A DNA stretch of 64,000 bases. Source: Flammeovirgaceae bacterium (GTDB lineage Bacteria > Bacteroidota > Bacteroidia > Cytophagales > Cyclobacteriaceae). Positions 8,917-18,830 of this stretch are shown in pieces. Every line of letters starts with the position of its first letter. The stretch's first letter is position 1. Location of the stretch: positions 62,001 through 126,000 of the forward strand of contig JADJMA010000008.1 in NCBI GenBank assembly GCA_016709845.1, read 5' to 3'. The notes under the pieces were generated by a model. That model ran no database searches and was not told where the DNA came from. It saw nothing but the letters and a program-made list of their open reading frames with translations. The translations under genes and the position numbers were made by a program.

Positions 8917-11335
8917 TTAATCAATTTTCTTTTGATTTGGGTTTCAGTGGGCTGAAGAGGATTTCCATCGGCATCAATGAGTATAATCTCATCAAATCCC
9001 AACTTCTTTAGGTCCTCCAGGATTTTCTCTTTATCACTCACCACAAACCAATTAAGCTTTGCAGGGTTACAAGTTGTTTACTAACTTTTCGAACATCTTC
9101 GAGAGTAAGAGCTCTTACCTTGCTTTCGTATGTCTTATAATAATCATCAGGCAATCCGTATTTACTAACTGTTGTCAGGGATTGGCTCACCGACCGATTT
9201 GTTTCCCACTGGCCGGGTAAGCCCATAATTGTGTTACTTTTATTTCGGTCGAACTCTTCCTGTGTTACTGGCTTATCCGAATCAATAGCCTTAAACTCTT
9301 TGGACAACTCATTCATGGATTCCATCGACTTATCTGTTTGGACAGGCGCGTAGGCAATAAATGGTCGCTGCCCCTTTGCACCAGGAACAAAGACACCGGC
9401 TCCATACGACCAATGTTTGTCTTCTCGTAGATTCATATTTATACGGGACAAGAAATCGCCACCAAACACATTTACAAATGCCTCTCGCGCGATCTCAGAA
9501 ACCTTTCCATACGGCTCTATAAGATAACCCGCCATGATGATCGATTGCTCTGATTCGGGCCTGTCAATCAGATACAGTTTGTTTGTTGATTTACTGCTTA
9601 CCGCTGTCAGATTTTTCTTAGGAATCTCCCCAGACTTCCACGATGAAAAATGTTTTTCAACTTTACTCACAAGATCTTTCATTTCAATATCGCCAACTAC
9701 CACAAGAGTTGCGTTATTAGGTTTTATCCATGTAGCATAAAACTTTAAAATATCATCACGCGTAATCTTGCTTACCGACTCTTCATATCCCGAACCAGTA
9801 AATGGTTGGCTATAGGCGTGGCCTTCACCATATAGAAATTTTGGAAACACGCGTAGCACCATTGAAAAGGGATCGGTATGTTCTCGTTTAATATCATTGA
9901 TTTGTTCTTGCTGAAGTCTGGAGAATTCATTTTGAGAAAAAGCCGGATTAAGAACTACGTCTGCAAAAACATCGAGCGATTCATCGAAAGAAGCTTTGAG
10001 TGCATCCATCCGTACATAAGAAGCATCCAGATCAGAAGATGTATATATTGATGTTCCTTTGTATGTCTGAAGTGGTTGCCGAGGCAATCCATTGTAATTC
10101 CTTTTTGTAATAATCAGGAGAACCACCATAAACCTGTGATTCGGCTAATACATCTGACTTTCCTCCGAAGCCACCGATACGCTCCATACCTTTAATGAAA
10201 TTAGCAAAGTATTCAGACTTCGCGCGCTGCAACTCTTGTTCGGTTACTCCTTTATCCAAAAACTCTTTTAATACTTCATTAGCGGTAACCTCAACTCGGT
10301 TATAATCTTCTGTTGGTTTAACTCCGATCCCCAAATAAAAATTTCCACCTATCTCTTGCTTATCAACATAAGTAAACACATAGCTTGACGACTGATCTTC
10401 ATAGACCAGTTTCTTGTAAAGTCTTGAGCTTTTACCGCTCGTTAGAATGGCGGAGGCCAATGATAAATGCACTCCTTCCTGTGTTCCCCATTGTGGCACA
10501 TTCCACATCATGCTGATGCGTGGCTCGGTTACTCTATCTTGATAATACTGCCGTGTATCTTCATTACGCTTGGCGATATTAACTGTGTATCTGGCCAATG
10601 TGGGACCCGATGGAATATTGCCAAAATACTTTTTCACTTTTTCAAAAACCTCTGTGGGCTTAACATCGCCAGCAATTGCCAAAGTTGCATTAGCCGGGCC
10701 ATAATATGTTTTAAACCAGTCTTTGGCATCGTCCAAAGAAGCCGCGTTGAGATCTTCCATTGAGCCAATTAACGTCCACGAATAAGGATGCCCTGCGGGA
10801 TAACTTGCTTTAGTAGACATCTCCCATTCTCGCCCATAAGGTTGATTTTCACCTGTCGTTTTTCATTCGCACCACGCCTCTTTGTTCATCCATGCGAGGT
10901 TGATCAATTACACCAAGTAAATGACCCATGCGATCTGACTCTAGCCATAGCACCTGATCAAATGCTGACAACGGAACGTTTTGAAAATAATTAGTCCGAT
11001 CGGTATTTGTGGTTCCATTCAAATCGGTAGCTCCAATGCTTTCCAGAACTTTGAAGTAATCGTTATTGTAGTGTTCGCTACCATTAAACATGAGGTGTTC
11101 AAACAAATGAGCAAACCCACTTTTGCCAGGCTTTTCATTTTTAGACCCTACATGATACCAAATGTTAACAGAGACTATCGGTGCTTTATGGTCTTCGTGG
11201 ACAATAAGCGTAAGGCCATTATCAAGTGTATACTTCTGAAAAGGATATCTACATTTGATAAATTAACGAGGTTACTTTGTGCGTTGACCGTTGCCAACGT
11301 GCCAACGAATAGCAGGAGAAAAAAAATTCTGTTCA
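8917..11335 (-). CDS. M16-family zinc metallopeptidase, exported, with apparent internal loss
   Basis: Two-domain insulinase/PqqL-type peptidase. A signal peptide (MNRIFFLLLFVGTLATVNAQ) is followed by YTLDNGLTLIVHEDH and the inverted zinc motif HLFEH, with the downstream Glu region near PRMDEQRGVV. The second, usually inactive M16 domain begins around position 10070 (DLDASYVRMDALKASF) and ends IDADGNPLQP. Frame breaks near 11250, 10860, 10835, 9075 and 8935 are one-base. Around 10065 the chain jumps from the end of domain one directly into the middle of domain two; the merged gene encodes about 806 residues while this family is typically over 900. Secreted or periplasmic proteolysis is likely. 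Confidence 0.85.
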
Positions 11336-11757
11336 TAAAAATTTGATTTCGTAATTGTATAAAAACGGAATTGAATTTAGCGAATTGAATTCAATTATCT
11401 GTCGGTCAATCAAATAAGTAATCAAAAACCTATCAGAACCTAAAATTTGATGGAAATATGAAGATTGAGATCCAACACTTTGACTCAATCAAATCTATGT
11501 CCTAGGAATTCTGAAGGATAGCGTTTCGGGTTCGTCACGCAAGGGCAAAATTGTCATTAGCACGTATTGCTATGACAATTGTTGGATTAACTCAAACGCA
11601 TAGGGGGCAGAGCCCTTATTGGCTAAGATGCTTATAACTAAGGATTATATTTTGCCAACGCCAACAAACGCGATCCAAAAACTTATTATTGGCTGGCATC
11701 CATCTCCTGGTTTTTCAAACCTCGAAATAGTATTCTCTTATAAGAGAGAACAAGAAG
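11336..11757. other. Long intergenic region with one hairpin
   Basis: About 420 bases between the M16 gene start and the end of the next minus-strand gene. No frame over about 60 codons looks coding. It holds one strong inverted repeat (listed separately) and the M16 promoter. A decayed gene cannot be excluded. Confidence 0.5.
11549..11580. repeat. Intergenic hairpin with 13-bp arms
   Basis: AATTGTCAT-t-AGCA pairs with TGCT-ATGACAATT around a five-base loop, with a single bulged T. It is not followed by a T run on either strand, so a factor-independent terminator is unlikely. It may be an operator or a small RNA stem. Confidence 0.55.
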
Positions 11758-12358
11758 TTACTGCGCTATCTGAACAATTTTAGCCAGAGCAAGACCATTC
11801 GCAACACCAGTAATCTCCCCTTCCGTGCTGTCATCCATTTTAACGGTGAGCAAGGTATTGTTCATCGGAATCTGTAGTTGATAATTTGTCTTTCCCGTTT
11901 CGGTATTTACATCCTTAGCTAAGAATAGACTTATAACCCTGCACTTTGAGTACTTTTTGATTTTCGTTCGTCATCATGCCACCTACTAAAGGCATACTCA
12001 AAATCATGTTCAGTGAATTGATTAGTGGGGAGTTGTTGATGATCTCAATAGATCCACTCTTAACATCGCTACCATAATGTCGGTTTACATACAAGCCCAC
12101 ATAGCCACCCGTGCCGCTTACATTATCTTCTTTCTCAACCACAGGTAAGGCACCTAATTTGGAGGGCAATAGCTTTAAAACTTCTTTTCCAATAGCCATA
12201 TCCAAATCGCGAAGCATCTGCTCCATAGCGAATCGTGAATCTTGCAAAGCACCCGAGGAGTACGATGAGCGGGCGGTAGCAATATTTTTATTGAAATCCT
12301 GGGCGAAAGAGGTAACTCCTACCAATACACCTATTACGAGTAAACTGATTTTTTTCAT
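11758..12358 (-). CDS. Secreted protein of unknown function, paralogue of the next gene
   Basis: Signal peptide MKKISLLVIGVLVGVTSFAQ fixes the start at 12358. The mature part contains a short helical stretch (SYSSGALQDSRFAMEQMLRD) and then IGKEVLKLLPSKLGAL, GYVGLYVNRHYG and a beta-rich tail. One frame break near 11925 is repaired by one base and extends the protein to 11758 (LQIPMNNTLLTVKMDDSTEGE). The core matches the neighbour at 12369-13202 in order and spacing (KVLKSLPESVSGL, GWGWAGLTIQREY), so the two are tandem paralogues, separated by 10 bases. I do not recognise a described domain; a periplasmic role is likely. Confidence 0.7.
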
Positions 12359-12368
12359 AAGATTTGTT

Positions 12369-13202
12369 CTATTGCTCTCCCAATTCTTTTTTGATTCCAT
12401 CTATATTAAAAGTTTCCGCGGCCTTCATCATGTCTGGCTCGGTAGCAAAGTTTCTTCCTTCAAAAACAATAATGGATGATTGACCAATGGGTACGCTTAG
12501 TTTGTAACCACTGCCATCGCTGTATTCTATAATGGCCCGGTATCCTTTTAGTTTTGTTTGTTTCCAATTTTGTTGACCCGATGTTTGCTGCGCATATCCT
12601 CCGGAAGTGAGGTAGGCGTTAACCCCTGCCATCCAAACGGAATTGTTTGCTATGATGGCGGTAAACTGTTTATTCTTTCCATCACTGTATTCCCGTTGAA
12701 TAGTAAGTCCGGCCCAGCCCCAACCCGTGCTGGTCACTTGATCTTCCGCTGCATTTTTGGCAAGCCCGCTTACCGATTCGGGAAGTGACTTTAAAACTTT
12801 ATTTCCTATTTCCAATTCAACACCTAGCATAGCTTGTTGGACAGAATAGCGTGCTTCTCCATAGCTGTTTTTCTTGTAAGCCACTTCGGCATCAGCCAGA
12901 TTTTGGTTTACATCAGGGGGGGTTGAAATTAATCCTGCACCTCCCTGATTGGATGGATTGTTTCCGCCCATACCGTTTTGTCCGCCAGCACCATTAACAC
13001 CACCCTGGCCTTGGCCCTGACCCGATTGATTCCCGGATTGATCTTTTTTCTTGCCTCCAAAAAGCTTGTCAATTTCATCACCTGCTTTTTGTTCAGTTTT
13101 GCTTTCCACTTTTTGTTTGAGCCGGTTTAAAACCTGAGCCTCTGTGCCAATGGAAGCAAGACAGAGACCTGTTCCAAAGGCTAAATAATAGCGTAACTTC
13201 AT
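12369..13202 (-). CDS. Secreted protein with Gly/Gln-rich linker, paralogue of 11758-12358
   Basis: Signal peptide (MKLRYYLAFGTGLCLASIGTEAQ) supports the start at 13202 over a longer in-frame ATG at 13268. A charged segment (LKQKVESKTEQKAGDEIDKLFGGKKK) leads to a low-complexity linker of Gly, Gln, Asn and Ser around residues 55-95. Next is a domain shared with the downstream neighbour: AEVAYKKNSYGEARYSVQQAM, IGNKVLKSLPESV, GWGWAGLTIQREY and YSDGSGYKLSVPIGQSSIIVF. The frame is intact. It is first in a two-gene operon. Function is unknown; the linker suggests a flexible tether at the envelope. Confidence 0.75.
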   Translation of the reverse strand: MKLRYYLAFGTGLCLASIGTEAQVLNRLKQKVESKTEQKAGDEIDKLFGGKKKDQSGNQSGQGQGQGGVNGAGGQNGMGGNNPSNQGGAGLISTPPDVNQNLADAEVAYKKNSYGEARYSVQQAMLGVELEIGNKVLKSLPESVSGLAKNAAEDQVTSTGWGWAGLTIQREYSDGKNKQFTAIIANNSVWMAGVNAYLTSGGYAQQTSGQQNWKQTKLKGYRAIIEYSDGSGYKLSVPIGQSSIIVFEGRNFATEPDMMKAAETFNIDGIKKELGEQ

Positions 13203-13360
13203 AACGGTTAATTTGTAATAGTAAAAGGTACAAAATTCAAAATCATTAATACGCAAAGAATAGGCCAAAGGAATTTATACTAAATCAAAATAATGTTAAA
13301 AACCATACTATTCTTTACCTTGAAGCAAGATCGTACTGTTACTAAAGAATTTTTCTAACT

Positions 13361-14122
13361 ATGAACTCACTTTTTAATCTATCCGGTAAAGTTGCGGTTG
13401 TAACCGGTGCCAGCAAAGGAATTGGTGAAGCCATAGCAAAGATCTATGGTGCTGCCGGAGCTCGGGTAGTAGTTTCCAGTCGTAAGAAGGAATCGGTAGA
13501 TGAAGTTGCCAATTCAATTGTGAAGAGTGGAGGAAAGGCAATCGCAATTGCCTGCCACATGGGTAACATGCAAGATGTTGATCGGTTAGTTAAAGAAACC
13601 GTTTCCGCTTATGGCAGCATTGATATTTTAGTTAACAATGCTGCCACAAATCCAACCTTCGGACCTGTGGTTGATACCGATGAAGCGGCCTTTGATAAAA
13701 TCATGAATGTAAATGTGAAAGGTCCGTTTGAACTGTCGAAAAAAGTTTATGGTTTGATGAAGGAAAAAAAATCAGGATCGATAATTAATATTAGTTCAGT
13801 AGGAGGCCTACGTCCTGAGCTAGGTCTTGGAATTTATAGCATGAGCAAAGCAGCCTTGATTTCACTTACTAAAGTAATGGCCAAAGAATGGGGTGGTGAT
13901 AACATCCGTGCAAACGTAATTTGCCCCGGCTTGATTAAAACAAAATTTAGTGAAGCGCTTTGGAGTAATGATAAGATTATGCATACGATGATGAAGATGT
14001 TACCGATAAAACGTGTGGGTACACCGGAAGAGATTGCTGCTTTAGCGCTGTACCTCGCTGCCGATGAGTCGGCTTATTGCACAGGTAGTGTGTTTACTGC
14101 CGATGGTGGATTTACGATTTAA
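13361..14122 (+). CDS. Short-chain dehydrogenase/reductase (SDR)
   Basis: Classical cytoplasmic NAD(P)-dependent SDR of 253 residues. The cofactor motif TGASKGIGEA (residues 15-24), the NNAATN motif near 90, catalytic Ser in INISSVGG near 141, and YSMSK with catalytic Tyr and Lys near 156-160 are all present; PG of the substrate loop follows (VICPGLIKTKF). The frame is intact. The stop is one base before the acyl-CoA dehydrogenase start, which in turn overlaps an APH-type kinase, so the three form an operon. In the levulinate pathway an SDR (LvaD) reduces the 4-keto acyl-CoA to the 4-hydroxy form; this gene could do the same. That role is inferred from context. Confidence 0.9.
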   Translation: MNSLFNLSGKVAVVTGASKGIGEAIAKIYGAAGARVVVSSRKKESVDEVANSIVKSGGKAIAIACHMGNMQDVDRLVKETVSAYGSIDILVNNAATNPTFGPVVDTDEAAFDKIMNVNVKGPFELSKKVYGLMKEKKSGSIINISSVGGLRPELGLGIYSMSKAALISLTKVMAKEWGGDNIRANVICPGLIKTKFSEALWSNDKIMHTMMKMLPIKRVGTPEEIAALALYLAADESAYCTGSVFTADGGFTI

Positions 14123-14123
14123 T

Positions 14124-15327
14124 ATGACCACACTATTTCATACTGAGAAAGTCAACACGCTGCTTCCTAAATACAAATCGTTTTTAGAAACAGAAGTCTA
14201 TCCGATTGAGTTGGGAATGATCTCAAACTTTAAGCAAGCTCTTCCACGATTGCAAAAACTTCGCGCGAAGGCGAAAGAGCAAAAACTATGGGCTCCCCAT
14301 TTATCTATTAATGATGGTGGCCTCGGACTTTCTCTCGTTGAGTTTGCGCATATCAGTGAATTGCTTGGAACCTCACCGTTGGGGCATTACCTATTTAATT
14401 GCAATGCACCCGATATCGGCAATATGGAGCTGATGCATCAGTTTGCTTCCGCGGAATTGAAAGCAAACTATCTAAGGCCTTTAATGAATGGAGATATTCG
14501 TTCGTGCTTTGCTATGACAGAGCCTGAGTTTGCGGGATCGAACCCTGTAAACATGGCGACAACAGCGGTCCTTGAAAAGGATCATTACATAATCAACGGA
14601 CATAAATGGTTTACCACCGCAGCCGATGGCGCTGCCTTTACTATTGTGATGGCGCTTACCGATCCACAAAAACCCAAATCTGTACTTACGCGCCAGTATG
14701 ATTTTAGTGCCCCTTGATAATCCTGGTTATAAATTGATTCGTAACATTCCTATCATGGGCGATGTGGGTGCGGATTATTTTAGTCATGGTGAAGTAACGT
14801 TTACGAATTGTAAAGTACCCGTTACCAATCTTATTGGCGAAGCCGGAAAAGGGTTCGCCTTAGCGCAGGCGCGATTAGGTCCGGGCCGCATTCATCATTG
14901 CATGCGCTGGATAGGAATTTGTGAACGGGCATTTGATTTGATGTGCAAACATGTCGTTACCCGTAAGCTTAGTGATCAAAAGGTTTTAGCCGATCAGCAA
15001 ATGATACAATTCTGGATTGCTGAAAGTCGTGCGGAAATAAATGCCGCTCGCTTGATGGTATTGAATGCTGCACAGACCATTGAGAAAGAAGGCGCAAAAG
15101 CTGCTAAAGATGAAATTGCTGCAATCAAATTTTTTGTAGCGGATATTCTTATTAAAGTGATCGATCGTGCTATACAGGTTCATGGTGGTTTGGGAGTTAC
15201 GGATTATACCTTGCTTTCCTTCTGGTATCGGCATGAGAGAGCAGCACGTATTTATGATGGCCCTGATGAAGTGCATAAGTCTGCGTTGGCGAAATCTATT
15301 TTGAAAAAATACACAACCAATTTATGA
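14124..15327 (+). CDS. Acyl-CoA dehydrogenase, ACAD10/11-like (one frame break)
   Basis: FAD-dependent acyl-CoA dehydrogenase of about 400 residues. Motifs include CFAMTEPEFAGSNP and INGHKWFTTAADGA for FAD and substrate binding, LGPGRIHHCMRWIG, and VHGGLGVTDYTLLSFWYRHE at the C-terminal helices. One A is missing in the run 14668-14672; adding it restores LYLRASMILVPLD across the break. The position of the usual catalytic Glu (IYEGT) reads IYDGPDEVH, so Asp replaces Glu, as in the ACAD10/11 and LvaC-like branch that handles 4-phosphoacyl-CoA. Its stop overlaps the kinase start by ATGA. Confidence 0.9.
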
Positions 15328-16379
15328 TCGATCAACCTGTTTCTGTTCGTCAAGGCGAAGAACTTGATCAGGTTAAACTGCAAACGTATCTGCGCGGAGT
15401 ACTTCCAGGTTTTGAAAAGGAAATTTCTATTCAACAATTTCCGAGCGGGTATTCCAACCTCACTTATTTTATACAAGCTGGCGATCAGCAATATGTTTTG
15501 CGAAGACCACCCGTTGGTGCTAATATAAAATCGGCACACGATATGGGGCGCGAGTTTCTTGTGCTAACTAAACTTAAGGCAGCGGGCTACTCAAAAGTGC
15601 CAGAAGCAATTCATCTCTGCGAAGACTTAACCGTGATGGGTTGCAAATTCTATTTGATGAAGCGCGTGCAAGGGGTTATTCTCAGAAACCGATTGCCCAA
15701 AGATGTTTCCATTTCTGAAGATACTTTTCGTTCGCTTTCTAAAGCAACCATTGATCAATTGGTTTATCTACACAAATTAGATCTCAACAGTACTGGCCTT
15801 AATACGTTAGGTAAACCGGATGGGTATGTAGCGCGACAAGTGGATGGGTGGACAAAGCGCTATGCAAATTCTCAAACAGATGACATTGCCTCCATGAATG
15901 AAGTGGCTGAATGGATGCAGCAACATCAGCCAACAAACTCGCGAATAGCTTTTATCCACAACGATTTTAAATATGATAACCTGGTGTTGAATCTAGAAAA
16001 TTTAACTGAAATAAAAGCCGTGTTGGATTGGGACATGGCCACGGTAGGAGATCCGTTAATGGATTTGGGAACAACTTTAGCGTATTGGGTTGAAGCAAAA
16101 GACTCGGATGCCTTGAAGCCTTTTAACCTTACGTGGATGCCTGGAAATTTTACAAGAAGTGAGGTGGTTGAATACTATCAGCAACAAGCGGGTGAACAAA
16201 TTAATGACATCGTTTTCTATTATGCTTTTGGTGCGTTTAAGATAGGTGTCATCTGTCAGCAGATTTATCAGCGCTATAAATTGGGTGTAACAAAAGATCC
16301 ACGGTTTGCCATGTTGATTCATGTCATTAAAGCGTGCGGTGAAAATGCGCGTAAGGCGATAGAAAGAAATGAAATTTAA
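15324..16379 (+). CDS. APH-type phosphotransferase, ACAD10/11 or LvaA-like kinase
   Basis: Aminoglycoside phosphotransferase-fold kinase of 351 residues. Visible motifs are the nucleotide loop FPSGYSNLTYFIQ, YVLRRPP with the conserved Lys/Arg strand, the catalytic HNDFKYDN near residue 213 (Asp base and Asn), and LDWDMATVGDP with the metal-binding Asp. This arrangement is that of the kinase domain fused to ACAD10/11 in animals and of LvaA in Pseudomonas putida, which phosphorylate 4-hydroxyacyl-CoA. Here the kinase and dehydrogenase are separate but overlapping genes. The frame is intact. Aminoglycoside resistance is not suggested, given its partners. Confidence 0.9.
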   Translation: MIDQPVSVRQGEELDQVKLQTYLRGVLPGFEKEISIQQFPSGYSNLTYFIQAGDQQYVLRRPPVGANIKSAHDMGREFLVLTKLKAAGYSKVPEAIHLCEDLTVMGCKFYLMKRVQGVILRNRLPKDVSISEDTFRSLSKATIDQLVYLHKLDLNSTGLNTLGKPDGYVARQVDGWTKRYANSQTDDIASMNEVAEWMQQHQPTNSRIAFIHNDFKYDNLVLNLENLTEIKAVLDWDMATVGDPLMDLGTTLAYWVEAKDSDALKPFNLTWMPGNFTRSEVVEYYQQQAGEQINDIVFYYAFGAFKIGVICQQIYQRYKLGVTKDPRFAMLIHVIKACGENARKAIERNEI

Positions 16380-16389
16380 AGCCAGCGAG

Positions 16390-16451
16390 CCTCTGTGTTC
16401 TTTGTGGTGAAGAAAAGTTAACCACAGCGAGCACGGAGAAAAACACAGAGG
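16390..16451. repeat. Inverted repeat after the kinase operon
   Basis: CCTCTGTGTT at 16390-16399 pairs perfectly with AACACAGAGG at 16442-16451, and an inner TTTGTGGT/AACCACA pair adds to the stem. It sits just after the operon stop and could end transcription. The right arm with its flank, GAAAAACACAGAG, recurs at 16546-16558 on the far side of the next repeat. Confidence 0.65.
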
Positions 16452-16460
16452 ACTTAACCA

Positions 16461-16526
16461 TGGTCTGTGTCCACACAGACCATCTATGAATGAGATAATG
16501 ATTTCGGCCTGTGAGGACACAGGCCG
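16461..16526. repeat. Two-palindrome dispersed repeat, copy A
   Basis: Left arm TGGTCTGTGTCC-ACACAGACCA (16461-16482) and right arm CGGCCTGTGAGGACACAGGCCG (16505-16526) are each palindromic and are inverted relative to one another, with a 22-base spacer. In the right arm both halves of one base pair changed together (T-A to C-G) compared with copy B. It lies in the 5' leader of the downstream dehydrogenase gene. Confidence 0.8.
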
Positions 16527-16565
16527 AGGAAAGAGGAGAACAAGAAGAAAAACACAGAGAACGAA

Positions 16566-17446
16566 ATGAATATAAAGAACATCACCATCATCGGTACGGG
16601 TAACTTAGGCAGTCGCATTGGTTTGCAGGCTGCTATCTCTGAGTACAATGTTATTTTTATGACATCACAGATTCTGCACTAAGCACAGCGAAAAAAGCCA
16701 TTGAAAAAATCTGCACTCAACTCATTAAATCAAACTTGATTACCGAACCCCAAAAATCAGCAGCACTTGCTCGCATCGAATACTCTACTCATCTGAAAAA
16801 ATCACTAGCCAATTGCGACTTCATCAGCGAAAGCGTAACCGAAGATTTGACTATCAAAGAAAAAGTTTGGAAACAATTGGGTGAACTTGCACCTTCCAAA
16901 ACAATTTTCACCACCAATACTTCTTACCTACTACCATCACAACTCGCCAGTATCTCCGGCCGACCGGAAAAATTTTGTGCGTTTCATTTTCACGATGTGT
17001 TTTATGCCCGGGTGGTAGATATTATGCCGCATGCCGATACTGATTCGACCTTAATTCCTTTGCTTGAAGAGTTGGGGAGAAAACTAAATCAGGTTCCGGT
17101 AATTGTGAAAAAGGAATCTCCCGGCTACATTTTTAATTTTATGTTGATGGCGTTGATTGGTGCTGCCGGAAAATTAAAAACGAAAGACATCGCCAGCATC
17201 GAAGACATTGATCGCTCGTGGATGGTAAACTTTCATATGCCCATGGGGCCTTTCGGTATTCTGGATAGCATTGGATTGGATACCGCATGGCATGTAGTTA
17301 AAGAGCGGGACGATCCTGCTTCGCAAGCCTTTGCCTCTTTGCTTAAAGAATATATAGATCAAGGCAAACTGGGCGAAAAGTCAGGCGCTGGATTTTATAT
17401 TTATCCTAAACCAGCTTATCGCGATGCAGAGTTTTTGAATATGTAA
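16566..17446 (+). CDS. 3-hydroxyacyl-CoA dehydrogenase, copy 1 (one frame break)
   Basis: NAD-dependent dehydrogenase of about 293 residues with an N-terminal Rossmann fold (ITIIGTGNLGSRIGLQAA, an intact GxGxxG) and a helical C-terminal domain with MPMGPFGILDSIGLDT and GEKSGAGFYIYP. One T is missing from the run 16654-16658; adding it joins VIFYDITDSAL. The substrate region reads AFHFHDVFYARVVDI in place of the common HFFNP, so it belongs to a divergent subgroup. It follows the SDR/ACAD/kinase operon by 186 bases and could oxidise the 3-hydroxyacyl-CoA that such a route yields. A close paralogue lies at 18921. Confidence 0.88.
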
Positions 17447-17550
17447 TTTTTCTTTGCTAAATTATAACTTGAACTGCCAGCAGAGATCAGTCTCATCCAA
17501 TTAGATTTCGATCTGCCTGCGGCTAATATCTCATCATAATAGGATTACTT

Positions 17551-18595
17551 ATGTCTAACCTGCTCCTTCTTCTGTTTGTGTTAAGCCTGTTGGGCTTGGT
17601 TCTCGGATTGATAAAGCCCTCTTGGGTGTTGCCTAAAGTAATTAATTCCCGGACGTGGAAAAGCATTTTTTTACTCTACGGGGGCTGGTGATTACAACGG
17701 TTATTTTGTGGGCTGTCTTTTTAAAAACAGCTACCAGTATAGACGAAGCGTTGGCAGACAAAGAAAATATTTACGAACTGGATCTGGGCAATCAAGAACT
17801 TACTGATTTGAACAAGCAGATAAAAATGCTCTCCATCCTTGAACGGCTGATACTTGATAGCAATAAGTTCACGGAGGTTCCCGCTATCATTTTTGAAATG
17901 CCTAAACTCTCTTCTGTAGATTTATCTGCTAATCCTATCACGGAACTCCCTGAACAATTGTCATCGTCTACTTTGTATAAACTTGATTTATCAAATACGC
18001 AAATCCAACAAATACCACCGGATTTTAAAACCAAAGTGAACTTAATTTTAGATGACAACCCTATTGAAAACCTCGATGTATCCGTTTCGAATGCCATCAA
18101 GAAAGGGGATCTAACAGTCTCACTAAAAAATACTCCCTATCAAAATCGAATCGATCAGAAATTGGCTGAGGCTAAGAAAAATTAAAAGAACATAATCAGG
18201 ATGAATCATTTTGGCAAAATGCGGTGCAGCGTGTTTTTGGGTCGGAATATGGTACGCCCCGCAAAAAAGATAAGCTCACCATCTATTACAAGAGTCCAGT
18301 AACCGAGACGGAAGCTGATTCGGTAGCGAGCTTGTTGACGAGTTTCGGTTTTGGAAAAGATAAATATATTGATGTGCAATTAGTTCGGGATGTAACGAAA
18401 GTACCTGCGTTATATAAAGTCAAATTTGTTACGGAATCTAACTCAACCCTTACCGATGATGTGATTGCCAACTTTAAGATCATTGGTCTTTTGATATCGG
18501 CTACTCTGGGTAATGTAGAAACGGATATTCACATTTGTGATGGTGGAATGAAAGATCGAAAAGTTATTACCTGGAGCGAAATTCAATCCGAGTAA
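17551..18595 (+). CDS. Membrane-anchored leucine-rich-repeat protein (two frame breaks)
   Basis: The merged gene starts at 17551 with a hydrophobic helix (LLLLLFVLSLLGLVLGL) and a second one (GLVITTVILWAVFL), so it is anchored by two membrane segments. Then come about five leucine-rich repeats: IYELDLGNQELTDL, LERLILDSNKFTEVP, LSSVDLSANPITELP, LYKLDLSNTQIQQIP and NLILDDNPIENL. A C-terminal domain of about 130 residues (FWQNAVQRVFGSEYG onward) is not recognised. One-base losses near 17675 and in the A run near 18178 separate the parts. It occupies the variable slot of a duplicated block. Confidence 0.75.
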
Positions 18596-18663
18596 CAACA
18601 AGGACAACGACCCTCGGATAATTATCTGAAATTTTAGTACTTTTCTATTTACCTTAACTTCCT

Positions 18664-18826
18664 ATGAAAAAACTCTACTCCATCTCATTTCTTTTATTGC
18701 GTTGACATCATTTGCTCAGCGCCCAATTACGCCATCTGACATTTATAAAATCCAATCTGTTAGTGACCCACAGATTTCACCCGATGGCAAATGGGTAGCC
18801 TATGTTTTGTCCGCCCCGATTCTATT
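18664..18826 (+). pseudogene. Truncated N-terminus of an S9 peptidase paralogue
   Basis: About 160 bases match the first 160 bases of the intact S9 peptidase gene at 20586: signal peptide, then AQRPITPSDIYKIQSVSDPQ and SPDGKWVAYVLS. Homology stops at CCCCGATTCT, five bases before the dispersed repeat B. The remainder of the peptidase is absent, so this is a relic and not a sequencing artefact. It also carries a frame break inside the signal peptide. Confidence 0.88.
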
Positions 18827-18830
18827 TCCA

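Noticed and set aside
15324..16379. Aminoglycoside resistance kinase
   Set aside because: Although it has the APH fold, its overlap with an ACAD10/11-like dehydrogenase and its sequence branch indicate an acyl-CoA kinase.
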